Assembly (NCBI GenBank): GCA_036320915.1
Contig: JAXBDG010000017.1
Coordinates: 186,001 to 250,000, forward strand
DNA from: Linnemannia elongata
Lineage: Eukaryota > Mortierellomycota > Mortierellomycetes > Mortierellales > Mortierellaceae
DNA: 64,000 bases
Reading direction: 5' to 3'
Of this stretch, positions 12,114-22,600 are shown piece after piece. Made by a program: the position numbers and the translations under genes. Every line of letters begins with the position of its first letter. The first letter of the stretch is position 1. The notes beneath the pieces are model-generated. The model saw nothing but the letters and a program-made list of their open reading frames with translations. It made no database searches and was not told the DNA's origin.

Positions 12114-13752
12114 CTAAACGGCACCGCCACGCATGAGTTGCTCCCTGAACTGGATGATGTTGGCGCGCTGATCCTCGGGCAAGGACGCGATATCCGCTGG
12201 TGTCAATGCCAACACCTGATCGATCAATGCCTTTTGTTGTTCTATTTAAAATGAGACCGAAAGAGAGGTAGACGGTTAATAAATGACAATTTCTTTAGCC
12301 TGGCGTTCAAATCATCTTGCAGCGAGAGAACAAGCAGCATAAACGTACCGAGAGAAGTGGGAACTGCAGGTTGTGGGGGCTGGGGTTGAAGAGGCTGTGG
12401 AGGCTGAGGCATGCCAGGATATCCTTGTGGTGCAAACTGAGGAGGTTGTTGCTGATGCTGTTGTTGTTGGAGGTGTGGTGGTTGAGGAGGGGGCACCATG
12501 ACAGGGTGTGAAGGTGGTACGGGTGGCATATGCTGTTGAGGTGGTGTTGGCATGTTGGGTGCAGCAGCCGCAGTAGGTCCAAACATTCTCTGTAAATATT
12601 AATAAAGAGGTGGAGTCAGTTAATCGAGTATAGAGAGATGTACCTACAAAAAAATGGAAGAGTAACGTTGTAGGTTTACCTGTAATGAGCTGGGCTCGAC
12701 AAGATTCATCATCAGAAGGGCTTGGAAGAGGGCGTAGGAGAGCTGAGGGTTGTCGTTAAGTACAGCCTTGGCGCGTTCTGGCTCACTTGCTCCCAAAACC
12801 TTCATGGACGAGATCAGATCAAACACATTCTGAGGAGTCATAGTGGCCAAGACAGCCGAGATGGCATCTGCAGAGCTGATCCCGGGCGCCTTGGGCGCTG
12901 TAGGGGGTGCGAGTGGTCCTCCTGCCATGGGTGGTTGAGGAGGCGGAGGACGGTTGAGTGCCTGAGGTGGCATTGGGGGTGGCGCATTAGGGTTTCCTCC
13001 TCCCAATCTGGGATCCATCCTTGGGGGTGGTCCTCCAGCTGGAGGAGGGATGAACCTCTGTCCTTGTGGTTGTTGTGGCGCTCCCTGCTGCGGTTGTTGT
13101 TGGAGGTGTGGTGGCATACCAGGTGGTGGTCCTGGAGGTGGAGGTCCAGCTGCGCCAGGTCCCAGGGGTCTCATGAAGGCGCCCTCCTCCTTTGCTGGAT
13201 CAGTATCGGCGAAATCGACCTTTAATGATCTGTTCCCGATATCTCTCCCGTTCAAGTTCCTGACGGCCGATGCTGCGGTTCTTTCGTCGTGGAACTCGCA
13301 GAATCCATAACCTCGCGGTTTTCCTGTATCGCGATCAAACACCAGTCTAGATTTGTTGTTGAAGTGCAAGGTGACGCATGGTTTAGTTTCACAAAAAGAG
13401 AAACTGCGGGTATGACTCCCAATGGGTGGGGGTATGTCAACTGACTGCGGCGTTAGAGTGCGTCATTCCCGTAGTCATTTTCTTGTTTGAGTGCATACAT
13501 ACCTGAAGGAGACGACAGGTCCGACCTCACTAAAGATTTCCGTCAACTGCTCCTCGGTCTGTTCGTATGGGATATTGCCCACTAATCGAGTTGAACAAAC
13601 AGTAACAACAAGCAAATGAGAAATCCGATTAATAAAGCTGATCCCCTATTCTTCTTTTCTTTCAATGTCTTCGCATTCCTTGGCAGTCGAGTATTGTTGC
13701 TTGCTGTATCCATTGTTGCTTTACCAAAGACAACCTTGGAGTTAATGTTCAT
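12114..13752 (-). CDS. CSTF2: Cleavage stimulation factor subunit 2 (CstF-64/Rna15)
   Basis: Five exons on the minus strand, 13725-13752, 13503-13581, 12680-13346, 12349-12589 and 12114-12241, encode 380 aa. The N-terminal RRM runs from about residue 6 to 85 (KVVFVGNIPYE as RNP2, [10 protein letters not shown] as RNP1). A Pro/Gly/Gln-rich linker is followed by the hinge domain ([31 protein letters not shown]) that binds CstF-77, another Pro/Gln-rich stretch, and the C-terminal three-helix domain ([14 protein letters not shown]). It recognises G/U-rich sequence downstream of poly(A) sites in mRNA 3'-end processing. A pogo transposon begins 225 bp upstream of its start codon, so its promoter is probably confined or shared. 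Confidence 0.95.
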
Positions 13753-13977
13753 GGCGGGTGTTTTGGTGAAGAAGTGGAGTTGAGTGCAGCACTTTCCATG
13801 GCCATGAAAAAACCAATAGCGCAATATTATCACGTGATCTAACGCATATATAATATGCTCACAGAACAATTGGCGCTTAAATTACGTCACCGAGGTGAGT
13901 AATCGCTGCGCCTCGGCCACGATGAAGTAGCCGAGCTCACGTGACCCTACACTATGGAACATGCATACAGGCATGTA

Positions 13978-14123
13978 CACTCAATTCCTGCTAAGTGTCA
14001 TGAATCATGACACTTAGCAGGAATAACATATTTTGCACAGTCTCATTGGCCAAAAGCCTCTTCAATTCATTCTTTTTATTCAGTTTTTTGGTCATGTGAC
14101 AGGTCCAGCCTCTGTATTTTGAA
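13978..14123 (+). repeat. Left 146-bp terminal inverted repeat of the pogo element
   Basis: Matches the reverse complement of 20416-20561 with no difference seen by eye. It contains a 41-bp near-perfect palindrome (13982 onward; 20-bp arms around one central base) built from the arm ATTCCTGCTAAGTGTCATGA. Confidence 0.93.
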
Positions 14124-16027
14124 CGCTAGAATGAACACGACATCTTGTCATACGTCTCATCAACTTGACTTCATCATCCAACCATTACAGTATTATCTTT
14201 TTTCTACGGATTCTCCTTACTCCTCATGACTGAACCCAAAAACCTCAAACCTGCATCCCAACGCAACACAACCCCCAACATAACCTTGTTAGAGAGGCTA
14301 CATCGTCTCCAACAGTGGCTCTCTGACTGTGACACCTGTCGAACCGTATCTGGCTGTGAACTTTCAATAGCAGAGTACGAGCGAGCTCATGGCTGGACAT
14401 CTCACACCATCGAACGGCTTCTGAAGGACAGAGAAATGTTGGAGGCTGTGGATCCCGAGTTTGCCAATAAACGACGCCGGGCTGTTAAACGTCCATTTTA
14501 CCCTGTAGAGGTCGTCCTAGTTGACTTGATCAAGGACATTCGGTCACGACACGTACCGGTGGATACGCTCCTCTTGAGGGCACTGGCTCAAGACGTTTAT
14601 ACAGTACTGGAGAGTCGAATGGGTTTTATGCCCTTCCCGCGCCCTGCCTTTGGTGGCTCATGGGTGGAAAGCTTCAAGAAGGCGTGGGGCCTGGATTTTC
14701 ACAAGACGAAAGGTGAGGCGGGTTCAGTGGACTTGGCTCTGATTGCGGGCGATGTTGAGCGACTCAAGACCATTATTGCCGACTATCCCTTGGAGGATGT
14801 TTATAATGCCGACGAGACCGGCCTGTTCCTTCAGGCATTATCTCCCTGGACACTCGACTTTGGTCGACAACCCGGTACCAAGTCTTCCTCGACCCGCGTA
14901 TCTATCTTATTTTGTGTCAATTCGACTGGCACAGACAAGAGAAAGCCTTTTGTTCTAAGTATGTAATCTGTAGCTTGCTATGATTAATGGTATGAGTAAT
15001 ATCCACAACAGTTGAATCTAATATTTTGTAATTATTTAATTTTAATTAAAGGCAGCTCTCTCCCAAATGGGTTCAAGACTGCCAAAGGTGCTTCTTTACG
15101 CAGCCAGGTTGATGTACTTCCATGGAAGCCGGCTCAGGATGCTGAGCAAGGATGGGGTAGTGGCTGGAGGGATGAGGTTGTTACAAAGGGCAAAGACAGG
15201 AAAAAACGGACAAGGACACAAAGACCGGATTACATGAACGCAGAAGCATTTTTGGCGTGGCTGCGCCATACTCATCAGGATATTACGGCCAAGGATCCTG
15301 ACAGGAGAATTCTTCTGTTGGTTGACAATTGCAGGGCACATACGGTTGCAATGCAATCACATAAGGATTTCTCCAGCATCAGGATAGAGGGGTTGCCACC
15401 TAACTCTACGTCTGTCACACAGCCCCTGGATGCCGGAGTCATTGCCGATTTCAAGCGCCGCTATCGCCACCATGTCGCCAGCCGCGCTTATGAAAACAGT
15501 CTGCGCACGGGTGATAGGGCTGAAGCCAAAGTCTCGAATTTCGAGGGCTGGGAACTCATTGTTCGAGCATGGAAAGATGTTAAGCCGATGTCCATCAGGG
15601 ATTGCTTTGCTCATGTCCCAATTCTGGATGACGTCCAGAAAAAGGAGTTGAGGACCGAGGACAGGATCGATCCGGATATATATAACGCTATCACTGATGC
15701 ATTCCAGGATATGACCATTCGGGCGTCTATGATGGATCAGGATCCGTTGAAGACATTGGAACGAACCTTTCCTGGAAGCTCTGGAGTAGCTTTTTTTCAA
15801 TCAACTCAAACGACCAATCTCACTGCAGAATGCATCAGGACTGAGCGGGATTACTATACACAGCTCAGCACGCTTCTGGATGGGTCTACTTTTCTCAACG
15901 ATATCATTACTGAGCAAAAGAAGAATCGGTCTTTTATGCAGTGCTTTGATGTGGAGGAGAGAACAGTGCCGCTCGACGAACTTTGCCCTGACGACGATGA
16001 TACCGACGATGAAGACTACGGCCTCGA

Positions 16028-16035
16028 CTCTACAA
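16028..16035. repeat. 8-bp target-site duplication of hAT element, left copy
   Basis: CTCTACAA precedes the hAT end CAGTG and recurs directly after the other end at 19854-19861. Eight base pairs is the diagnostic hAT duplication length. Confidence 0.95.
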
Positions 16036-16256
16036 CAGTGTTTCTCACGAATATTCGAAATTCGACATTCGATTCGATTCGATTCGAAATTTTCTTATGG
16101 TCGAATCGAATGCCATTCGATTCGAGATAGTCGAATGAAAGTCCCATTCGATTCGATTTTCATTCGATTCGACTTTCATTCGATTCGACTCCCATTCGAT
16201 TCGACCTTCATTCGATTCGACCTTTATTCGATTCGATTCGATTCGATTCGATCATA
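16036..16256. repeat. Left subterminal repeat array of the hAT element
   Basis: After the CAGTG end, the sequence is a run of 15-18 bp units each containing CATTCGATTCGA with variable spacers (TTTT, CTTT, CTCC, CCTT). The right end carries the same array inverted. Such arrays in hAT elements are transposase-binding sites. Confidence 0.8.
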
Positions 16257-16372
16257 GACTATTCTCCTACTCTTCCCCAACTCCCTCTAATTAGCATACC
16301 TACTGGCTGCTAATCGCACATCTACTCTATCTAATACTCCTTTTTCTTGTACAATAACCTACACCATTCAAT

Positions 16373-18937
16373 TTAATATTTATTGCCAGTGTACTGAGCT
16401 GAAAAATATCCATACCAGGAATCCAACAGCATTTGCTCCTGGATCTTGTTAGGACCAAGGCGATTCCTGGTATAAGGCAAAAGGGGGCGGGCTTTTGAGA
16501 AACATCGTTCAGAAGGGGCTGACGTTGCTGGAATAGCAAAAAAATCTCTTGCCATCCTAGCTACCTGTGGGTACGACCCACAGTTCTTTCTCCAGAAAAC
16601 CAAAGGCGTCTCCATGACTTTTGGACTTGATACAAACTCCTCTAGCTCGTCTGCCTTTGGTTTCTTTATCATTCCAAGAAGAGCAAGCTCAATGTCGTCG
16701 TTACTGGCATCCAGAGATGGTTGGGTGAGATCCTCGCTTGTGCTGGCCGCATACTCCCTCCATGCGTCTCGAACAGCCTTCTTGGCGCTTTTTTCATATT
16801 TAGACCCCCATCTCTGATCGGTCCAATACTGGAAGCGCATTGCTGGATGGATTGCAGTTGCCACTGAATAAATGGGCGAGTTGTCGGTTGCTGCATAGTA
16901 ATAGCCGAGCTTGTCGTATGCTGCTTTTGCTCCACGGCATATTTCCGGTAGGCGATCCTTATTATCCTTCATGAAGTTCTCGATAACCTCCATAAGATTA
17001 TTGTAGACAACAATGGTCATGGTGATTGTTGCATAGGTCTTGCTAGCGCAGACTTTAGTTGTGAGGGTGTCGAAGCGTTCCAGAAGCTCTTTTAGGGTGT
17101 TGAGTCGGCGCCATTCCACCTCGTCCAGAATGCAGTCGGTGAGATTGTCGTCAAGCAATACAGAGGAATAGATGGCCTTGCACTCGATTGCGCGCACAAT
17201 CATGGTGTATGAGGATCCCCAGCGCGTACACACATCAAGCAGAGGAGAGAAGCCTTGCCTCCTTTCTGAAGTTGCTGTAAGCTCCTTGAACTTTTCAAGT
17301 CGAGGTGGAGATCGTCTGCAATTTAAAAAAATAAAATCAATGATAGTTCAGCATGTACTCGTTGGCAATATATAATAGATCCAAGTTCATACTAAAGAAC
17401 GTTCAACAGTTTGCATACAGCAAAGCGTACCTGATTTTGATAATGCCCTTTCTCAACTTTTGAAGAGCAAGTCTAGTGGTCGACTTATCATCTATTGGCT
17501 GATCAGTGTCTTCTTCATCCTCCTCCATCGCAATGCTGGTACGAACGAACCCCTCTGCGTCATCATCATCTTCAATATCCATGAATTCCGCGTCACTCGG
17601 TGCCTCTGCTCCTAGACCATCTTTGCCAAGCATGGCCTGTACAGCAAGATTTATAACGTGCGCAAGACAAGGCACATGCTGCTTGCGTGCATTAAATGGT
17701 CTCCTACAGATCAATGTAGATATAATGGATATGGATTAGAACGTTCTACATTTAAAGCGAACTCTTCTAAGGAAATAGCTGTTAAAACCTTTTTGTATAC
17801 TTACCACTCATTAGAGCGCGAGTGTGTATATTCCTCAAAATCCGCCGTTAGTTTAAGGACATTAGAGCCGCTGTCGCTGGTGATCGACATGACCTTCTGC
17901 TGCAAGTTGAAGCGCTCCACAACCTTGACAAACGCCTGCATCAACGCCTTGCCCGTGTGCGGGCCTTTTAGGTGTTCAAACCCCAGGGTGACATCCTGCT
18001 GTACCCAGTTGTCATCAATCCAATGAGCAGTAACCGCAAGAAATGACGACTGAAAGGGACTTGTCCAGCCGTCTAGAGTGAAAGCAACCATGGGCACCGT
18101 TACAAGGTCGTCACGAATAAGTCCCTCATACTCCTCATGCAATTTTGACATCTGCATTGAAAAATGGCAATATTATTATGGTTATTTCATAACGATTACG
18201 TTATTGAAAATATACATTTGATTTGTTGCTCTTTTGTTCATCTTCCATAAAGTTGACGTACCCTTCTGGTAATTGTATCATTAGATGGTAATTGTAAGTC
18301 CTCTATAGAGGGCGCTGCATGTGCAAGTTCGAGTAGCTCCTTCAGCAAAGGCGACTGTACGAAGGTGTAAGGCAGCTTGTGGCGGACCAGAACTTTACAG
18401 ATATGCCGTTCAAATGTATCTTTTGTAAAATGACTTGAGGATCGCTTTCCATTGTTTGCCAGAGCGTATTCGATTGATCCTGTTCGTCCTACATCTGGAC
18501 TGAGTCTATGGTCGCCCATGAGGTGATTTCTGACGTTGGTGGTTGAGCCCTTGATCGATACCCATCCAGTTTTTTGTAAGCAGCCTGGGACTGTACAGTA
18601 GATCCTGACAATATCATCAGCATCGGTCCGCTTCACGGCCCAGCGCCAAACCCAACTGCCCTCCTTGTTCGGCTTTGTGATGTTTGGTGAAAGTTCTGGA
18701 GATGGAAGTTCGAGTGTGGAGACGGAGCCAAAACTCTGTTGATCTGCTGTAAAGTTTTGTCGATCGGCAGCGTCATTCTCTTCATCTTTCGCCCTCGATG
18801 TCTACAGTTTATAATGAAAAAAAAAAAGATTAATATTACAGTAAGTTAATATCTGACTGCAGAAAAGGTAAGGAGATCAAGATCAATTGAGCGGTTTTCA
18901 TTACAGAAGAAAGCAAGGTATCCAGTGGTTGAGCCAT
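16373..18937 (-). CDS. hAT transposase (BED zinc finger, RNase H-like, C-terminal dimerisation domain)
   Basis: Minus-strand exons 18905-18937 (tentative first exon), 18262-18801, 17805-18151, 17431-17703 and 16373-17315 give about 711 aa with consistent phases. Near the N-terminus a BED-type finger reads EGSWVWRWAV, then IYCTVPGC and NHLMGDH. The middle contains TLDGWTSPFQSSFLAV and KVMSITSDSGSN (catalytic Asp region) and CLAHVINLAVQAM. The C-terminus has the hAT dimerisation motif (PLVFWRKNC, FFAIPATSAPSERCFS, LGPNKIQEQMLL). It would cut and paste its element. No stop or frameshift is visible. The first 11 residues depend on a weak donor and are the least certain part. Confidence 0.88.
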
Positions 18938-19302
18938 ATCCTTATGAGCAACAAGAGGAATGGATAGCAGAAATGGAGAAGCAGAAACGTGGGTTTATTG
19001 CAAGCGTGAAACAAGAAAAGAAGGCAAGAGAGAAAGAGCAAGAAAAGGCAAGAGAGAAAGAGCAAGAAAAGGCAAGAGAGAAAGAGGAAAGAAAAAGAGG
19101 TGAAAATGAAAAGAAAGAAGGATATTTTATTACGGACTACAAAGGGGGTACGTGCTCTCTAAGGGGAGTCGTCACCACTTCACCTGCAGCAGTGGAGAGT
19201 GCCGTAGAGCTGGGTTCAAATCTCTTAACCAGCAAGAAAAAAGAAACGTTTGGGCTTAGTCATTTGTGCTCTCCATTTCTACGTTCATGTTGCCGTTTCT
19301 AA
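18925..19302 (+). CDS. Short charged open frame inside the hAT element
   Basis: A 125-codon plus-strand frame starting MVEPYPYEQQEEWIAEMEKQ, then three near-identical REKEQEKA heptad-like repeats predicted to form a charged helix, then an unrelated Ser/Leu-rich tail. A good acceptor (TTCATTACAG) lies just upstream, so it might be an exon of a second element gene. It overlaps the tentative first exon of the transposase on the other strand. No family is recognised and function is unknown. Confidence 0.25.
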   Translation: MVEPYPYEQQEEWIAEMEKQKRGFIASVKQEKKAREKEQEKAREKEQEKAREKEERKRGENEKKEGYFITDYKGGTCSLRGVVTTSPAAVESAVELGSNLLTSKKKETFGLSHLCSPFLRSCCRF

Positions 19303-19649
19303 AATATCTATTTGTACATGCTATTACCTTTATATCTGCTTACGCCTTTTTTTATCGATATGCTATTAGCTTTACATCCGTTTACACTTCTTAGCGTTCA
19401 TCTTCCCACTTGTCCCTGTATTCTTCTGTCTTGCTTTCGTTCTTATCCTTGCCTTTCTTTATGGTTTCCTTTTTCTTCATTTTGCAATAAAAAACAATTA
19501 AACCTAGCAATATCACGCATGTTCTTTCTTCTCACTCTTCACTTTCTCTTACTTCAACTCATCTTCGGCTCAGAACCTGGCAGAAAGGTTCTTAGAAATA
19601 AAAAAAAAATGTGAGGGTTGTGTAATATTATCATATATGGAAATGATAA

Positions 19650-19853
19650 GTCGAATCGAATCGAATCGAATCGAATGGAGGTCGAATCGAATGGGAGTCG
19701 AATCGAATGAAAGTCGAATCGAATGAAAATCGAATCGAATGGGACTTTCATTCGACTATCTCGAATCGAATGGCATTCGATTCGACCTAAAAAAATTCGA
19801 ATCGAATCGAATGTGGCTTGTATTCGATTCGATTCGAAATTTGAGAATCACTG
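19650..19853. repeat. Right subterminal repeat array of the hAT element
   Basis: Inverted counterpart of the left array: repeated TCGAATCGAATG units with spacers GGAG, GGAG, AAAG, AAAA, ending GAGAATCACTG at 19853. Confidence 0.8.
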
Positions 19854-19861
19854 CTCTACAA
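19854..19861. repeat. 8-bp target-site duplication of hAT element, right copy
   Basis: Second copy of CTCTACAA. Deleting 16036-19861 restores the pogo transposase frame exactly. Confidence 0.95.
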
Positions 19862-20415
19862 CTACGCAACAACCTGAGACATCGATTCTATCGCCAGACA
19901 CGCACGTTTCACCGCAAGGAACACCCGGTTCCAACTCGGCTACAGCATCGTTGCCGATCCAGACAGCAATCAAGGCGGAGGAGGATATGCTTGTATCGAC
20001 CAATGGAGCGATGTTCTTGGCTTCGGAGACGAGTACAGCGCCGCATGGATCGAAGAAGAGAGATCTTCAAACCAGGAAGCAATCCTATTCATGGCATGTG
20101 GGGGATCTGTGTTCTTCCGACATCTCTGACCCCGACTTTTATCAGTATGATGAGGATGAGAGCTTGGACGAGTCAGGAAGCGAGGATGAACGGATTGATG
20201 TTTTCCATCGAGCTGCTAAGCATCTGCAGGGCGATGAATACAAAACCGTCCGACATGCTCTAGATGTTGCTGCTGAGAAACTAGTCAGTCCTGCAATTGG
20301 GTTTCCACCACCAGGATTCGCTAAAGAGTATCGCAGCAGACAGCGCAAGAGAATGTTGGAGGTGCACAAGCTTGCGGAGGACGATCAAATGATTCAAGAA
20401 AAGTTTGCACATGCA

Positions 20416-20561
20416 TTCAAAATACAGAGGCTGGACCTGTCACATGACCAAAAAACTGAATAAAAAGAATGAATTGAAGAGGCTTTTGGCCAATGAGACT
20501 GTGCAAAATATGTTATTCCTGCTAAGTGTCATGATTCATGACACTTAGCAGGAATTGAGTG
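20416..20561 (-). repeat. Right 146-bp terminal inverted repeat of the pogo element
   Basis: Reverse complement of 13978-14123. It includes the last 15 codons and stop of the transposase gene, so protein-coding sequence and transposon end overlap here. Confidence 0.93.
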
Positions 20562-20628
20562 TACACGTACCTCCAAGAAACAGTTGCTTTGATACACAGC
20601 GCCTATCTTCAAGTCTAATGCCTGAATA

Positions 20629-20713
20629 GGCAGTTTCGGAAAACATTTTTGGTGGACTCACGCCGTGTGATTTTTAAAATAATTCCCTTACATGGAAATC
20701 TTCCGAAACTGCC
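20629..20713. repeat. 85-bp hairpin / tiny MITE-like sequence
   Basis: GGCAGTTTCGGAA at the left end matches the inverse TTCCGAAACTGCC at the right end (13-bp inverted repeats). No convincing target duplication is seen. Confidence 0.4.
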
Positions 20714-20861
20714 CAATGAGAGCGGTGCTGGACGAAAATGCCAGTGAATAAATGTATTGTGTCAAATGATCTCATTGTGCCAATTTTCATTGTATTATGG
20801 TGTCAATTGACAGTATAAATTAATCCATATTAGGAAAGATTTCATGGTTAGCTTTAGCCAA

Positions 20862-21579
20862 TACAGTCGAACCCCTCTTATATGATACAGTCGAACCCCT
20901 CTTATATGATACTGCTGGGACCATGGATGTGTTATCAGATAAGAGAGGTTATCATATAAAGGCACCTGCCCCTTAACCGGCTCCAGCCTAGAAGTGAGCA
21001 TGCCAGCTGAAAGACCCCCCTCAAAACATATGTGGTGTCGCGGCCCCGACCTCTGTTATCGGATAAGAATAACAGCTATTTACAAAATTGAATTGAACTT
21101 TAAACTGGGACCGGGCTTTCGTATCAGATAGCATATAAGAGAAATTATCGGATAACCCATAGGTCCCGACTTGGGACCGAGGGTTTTTATCAGATAAGAC
21201 GGGTTATCATTTAAGAGGGTATCATATAAGAGGGGTTCGACTGTACCCTCTTAAATGATAACCCGTCTTATCTGATAAAAACCCTCGGTCCCAAGTCGGG
21301 ACCTATGGGTTATCCGATAATTTCTCTTATATGCTATCTGATACGAAAGCCCGGTCCCAGTTTAAAGTTCAATTCAATTTTGTAAATAGCTGTTATTCTT
21401 ATCCGATAACAGAGGTCGGGGCCGCGACACCACATATGTTTTGAGGGGGGTCTTTCAGCTGGCATGCTCACTTCTAGGCTGGAGCCGGTTAAGGGGCAGG
21501 TGCCTTTATATGATAACCTCTCTTATCTGATAACACATCCATGGTCCCAGCAGTATCATATAAGAGGGGTTCGACTGTA
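20862..21579. repeat. Perfect palindrome of two inverted MITE copies (336-bp arms, 22-bp spacer)
   Basis: Arms 20886-21221 and 21244-21579 are reverse complements with no mismatch that I can find; the 22-bp spacer is itself one inverted terminal motif. The terminal motif TACAGTCGAACCCCTCTT is repeated in tandem at the left edge (20862 and 20886) and appears inverted at the spacer and right edge, each next to TA. This is the end structure of TA-targeting Tc1/mariner-type MITEs. No coding potential is seen. It ends 238 bp upstream of the eIF1 start codon. Confidence 0.92.
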
Positions 21580-21817
21580 AGAGAATTATGGCGTCCATTG
21601 TCCTGCACCCATATAATAAGTGTGACGTCACCTGACCTAATGCGTGAGGGCGTGAGGAAATAAATAGACAACATGTGCGTTTGTGTTCCCACTTCTTTTC
21701 TCCTCAGCCCTTTCACACTCTTACACTTTTAACCCCTTTCACGAACCCCCTTGTACAAACACCCCTTCTTTCTCACTTTTCACTCCACCCAAGGAACAAC
21801 ACCTTTCTACACAGTCG

Positions 21818-22600
21818 ATGTCTGGAATTCAAAACTTGCAATCTTATGGTAATATCCCTCGCTTAGTTGTAACTCGCTCCAGGATGGATAGAAAAAAGTT
21901 TTTTCCCCGTTAGATCTATTTTGACTAATCTGTTTTTTTCTTCGTTTTTCCCTGAACAGATCCTTTTGCCGATCTTGGCGACTCTGGTGACACCGGCGAT
22001 CAGCAGACTTATATCCGTAAGTGCCTTCCTTTTCACTCAAGACTCACGTATATCACGTCCAACCTACACCTCCACAAACCACTATATCCACTGCAACACA
22101 AGTCAGGAGGATCGGAAAAAAAAAGTGATGATAACTTTCTTTAACCGTAGCAGGGCTTTGACAGACCGTTTTGGTCTGTTTCCTGTTCTGTCGGTAGTAT
22201 ACTCAGTATACGCTTTATGTCATAGTTACACTGATTTTTTACCTTCCATCCCTTCGACGCCTTGTCGCTCTTCCTCACCTACCGTCCTCAAACATTGAAA
22301 GAAGAGGACAATTGACTAATCATCATATTCGACTTTCTTTTCAAAAAACCAGATATCCGCATTCAGCAGCGTAACGGACGCAAGACCCTGACGACCATCC
22401 AAGGACTCCCCGCGACATTCGACCAGAAGCGCATGCTCAAGATTTTCAAGAAGGATTTTGCCTGCAATGGAACACTTGTTGATGATCCCGACCTCGGATC
22501 GGTCATCCAGCTCCAGGGCGATCAGCGCACCAAGGTCTTGACCCTCCTTGTCGACGAGGGTGGCATTGACAAGAAGATGATCAAGCTTCACGGTTTCTAA
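21818..22600 (+). CDS. SUI1: Translation initiation factor eIF1 (SUI1)
   Basis: Three exons, 21818-21848, 21960-22016 and 22353-22600, encode 111 aa, the normal size. It opens MSGIQNLQSYDPFADLGD and contains the SUI1 core (YIHIRIQQRNGRKTLTTIQG, FKKDFACNGTLVDDP, GSVIQLQGDQR) and the family terminus KLHGF. eIF1 binds the 40S P site and enforces start-codon fidelity. Intron 2 is 336 nt, much longer than neighbours, and appears to host a C/D snoRNA. A transposon palindrome ends 238 bp upstream of the ATG, limiting the native promoter to that interval or lying beyond it. Confidence 0.97.
22114..22243 (+). ncRNA. Candidate intronic C/D box snoRNA targeting 25S rRNA
   Basis: Within eIF1 intron 2, a C box GTGATGA (22125-22131) and D box CTGA (22231-22234) are enclosed by an A-rich 5' flank and a T-rich 3' flank able to form the terminal stem. 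Immediately upstream of the D box, GTCATAGTTAC is complementary over 11 nt to GUAACUAUGAC, a stretch I know from the highly conserved large-subunit rRNA segment that precedes CUCUCUUAAGG. By the D+5 rule the paired nucleotide would be an adenosine in that stretch. Intronic snoRNAs in translation genes are common. Box C'/D' are not clear. Confidence 0.5.

Larger units (their letters stand above)
16036..19853 (-). mobile_element. hAT-superfamily DNA transposon nested in the pogo transposase gene
   Basis: The 3,818-bp element has imperfect terminal repeats CAGTG(T/A)TTCTCA, the hAT consensus, and an 8-bp duplication CTCTACAA on each side. About 200 bp at each end consist of repeated TCGAATCGAATG units in inverted orientation. 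It carries a five-exon hAT transposase on the minus strand and a short charged open frame on the plus strand. With an apparently uninterrupted transposase, intact ends and a clean duplication it may still be mobile. Confidence 0.93.
14226..20463 (+). pseudogene. pogo-type DDE transposase, interrupted by hAT insertion
   Basis: Exon 1 is 14226-14958; exon 2 starts at 15052 and runs to 16035, is broken by the hAT element, and resumes at 19862 to the stop at 20463. Leaving out the hAT element and one copy of its 8-bp target duplication gives an exact open frame of 772 codons. The N-terminus looks like a helix-turn-helix/CENPB-type DNA-binding region; the DDE_1 catalytic core shows VYNADETGLF (Asp about 196), LLLVDNCRAH (Asp about 336) and QPLDAGVIADFKRRY (Asp about 371), a DD34D spacing typical of pogo. 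The last residues lie inside the right terminal repeat. No internal stop or frameshift other than the insertion is seen, so inactivation looks recent. Confidence 0.9.
13978..20561 (+). mobile_element. pogo/Tc1-mariner-type DNA transposon carrying a nested hAT element
   Basis: The element begins CACTCAATTCCTGCTAAG and ends with its inverse, flanked by TA on both sides (13976-13977 and 20562-20563), as for the Tc1/mariner-pogo superfamily. The terminal inverted repeats are 146 bp and I see no mismatch between them. It encodes one spliced DDE transposase. Total length is 6,584 bp, but 3,818 bp plus an 8-bp duplication belong to a hAT element inserted into the transposase gene, leaving about 2.76 kb of original element. 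Identical terminal repeats suggest a recent insertion. Confidence 0.93.
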
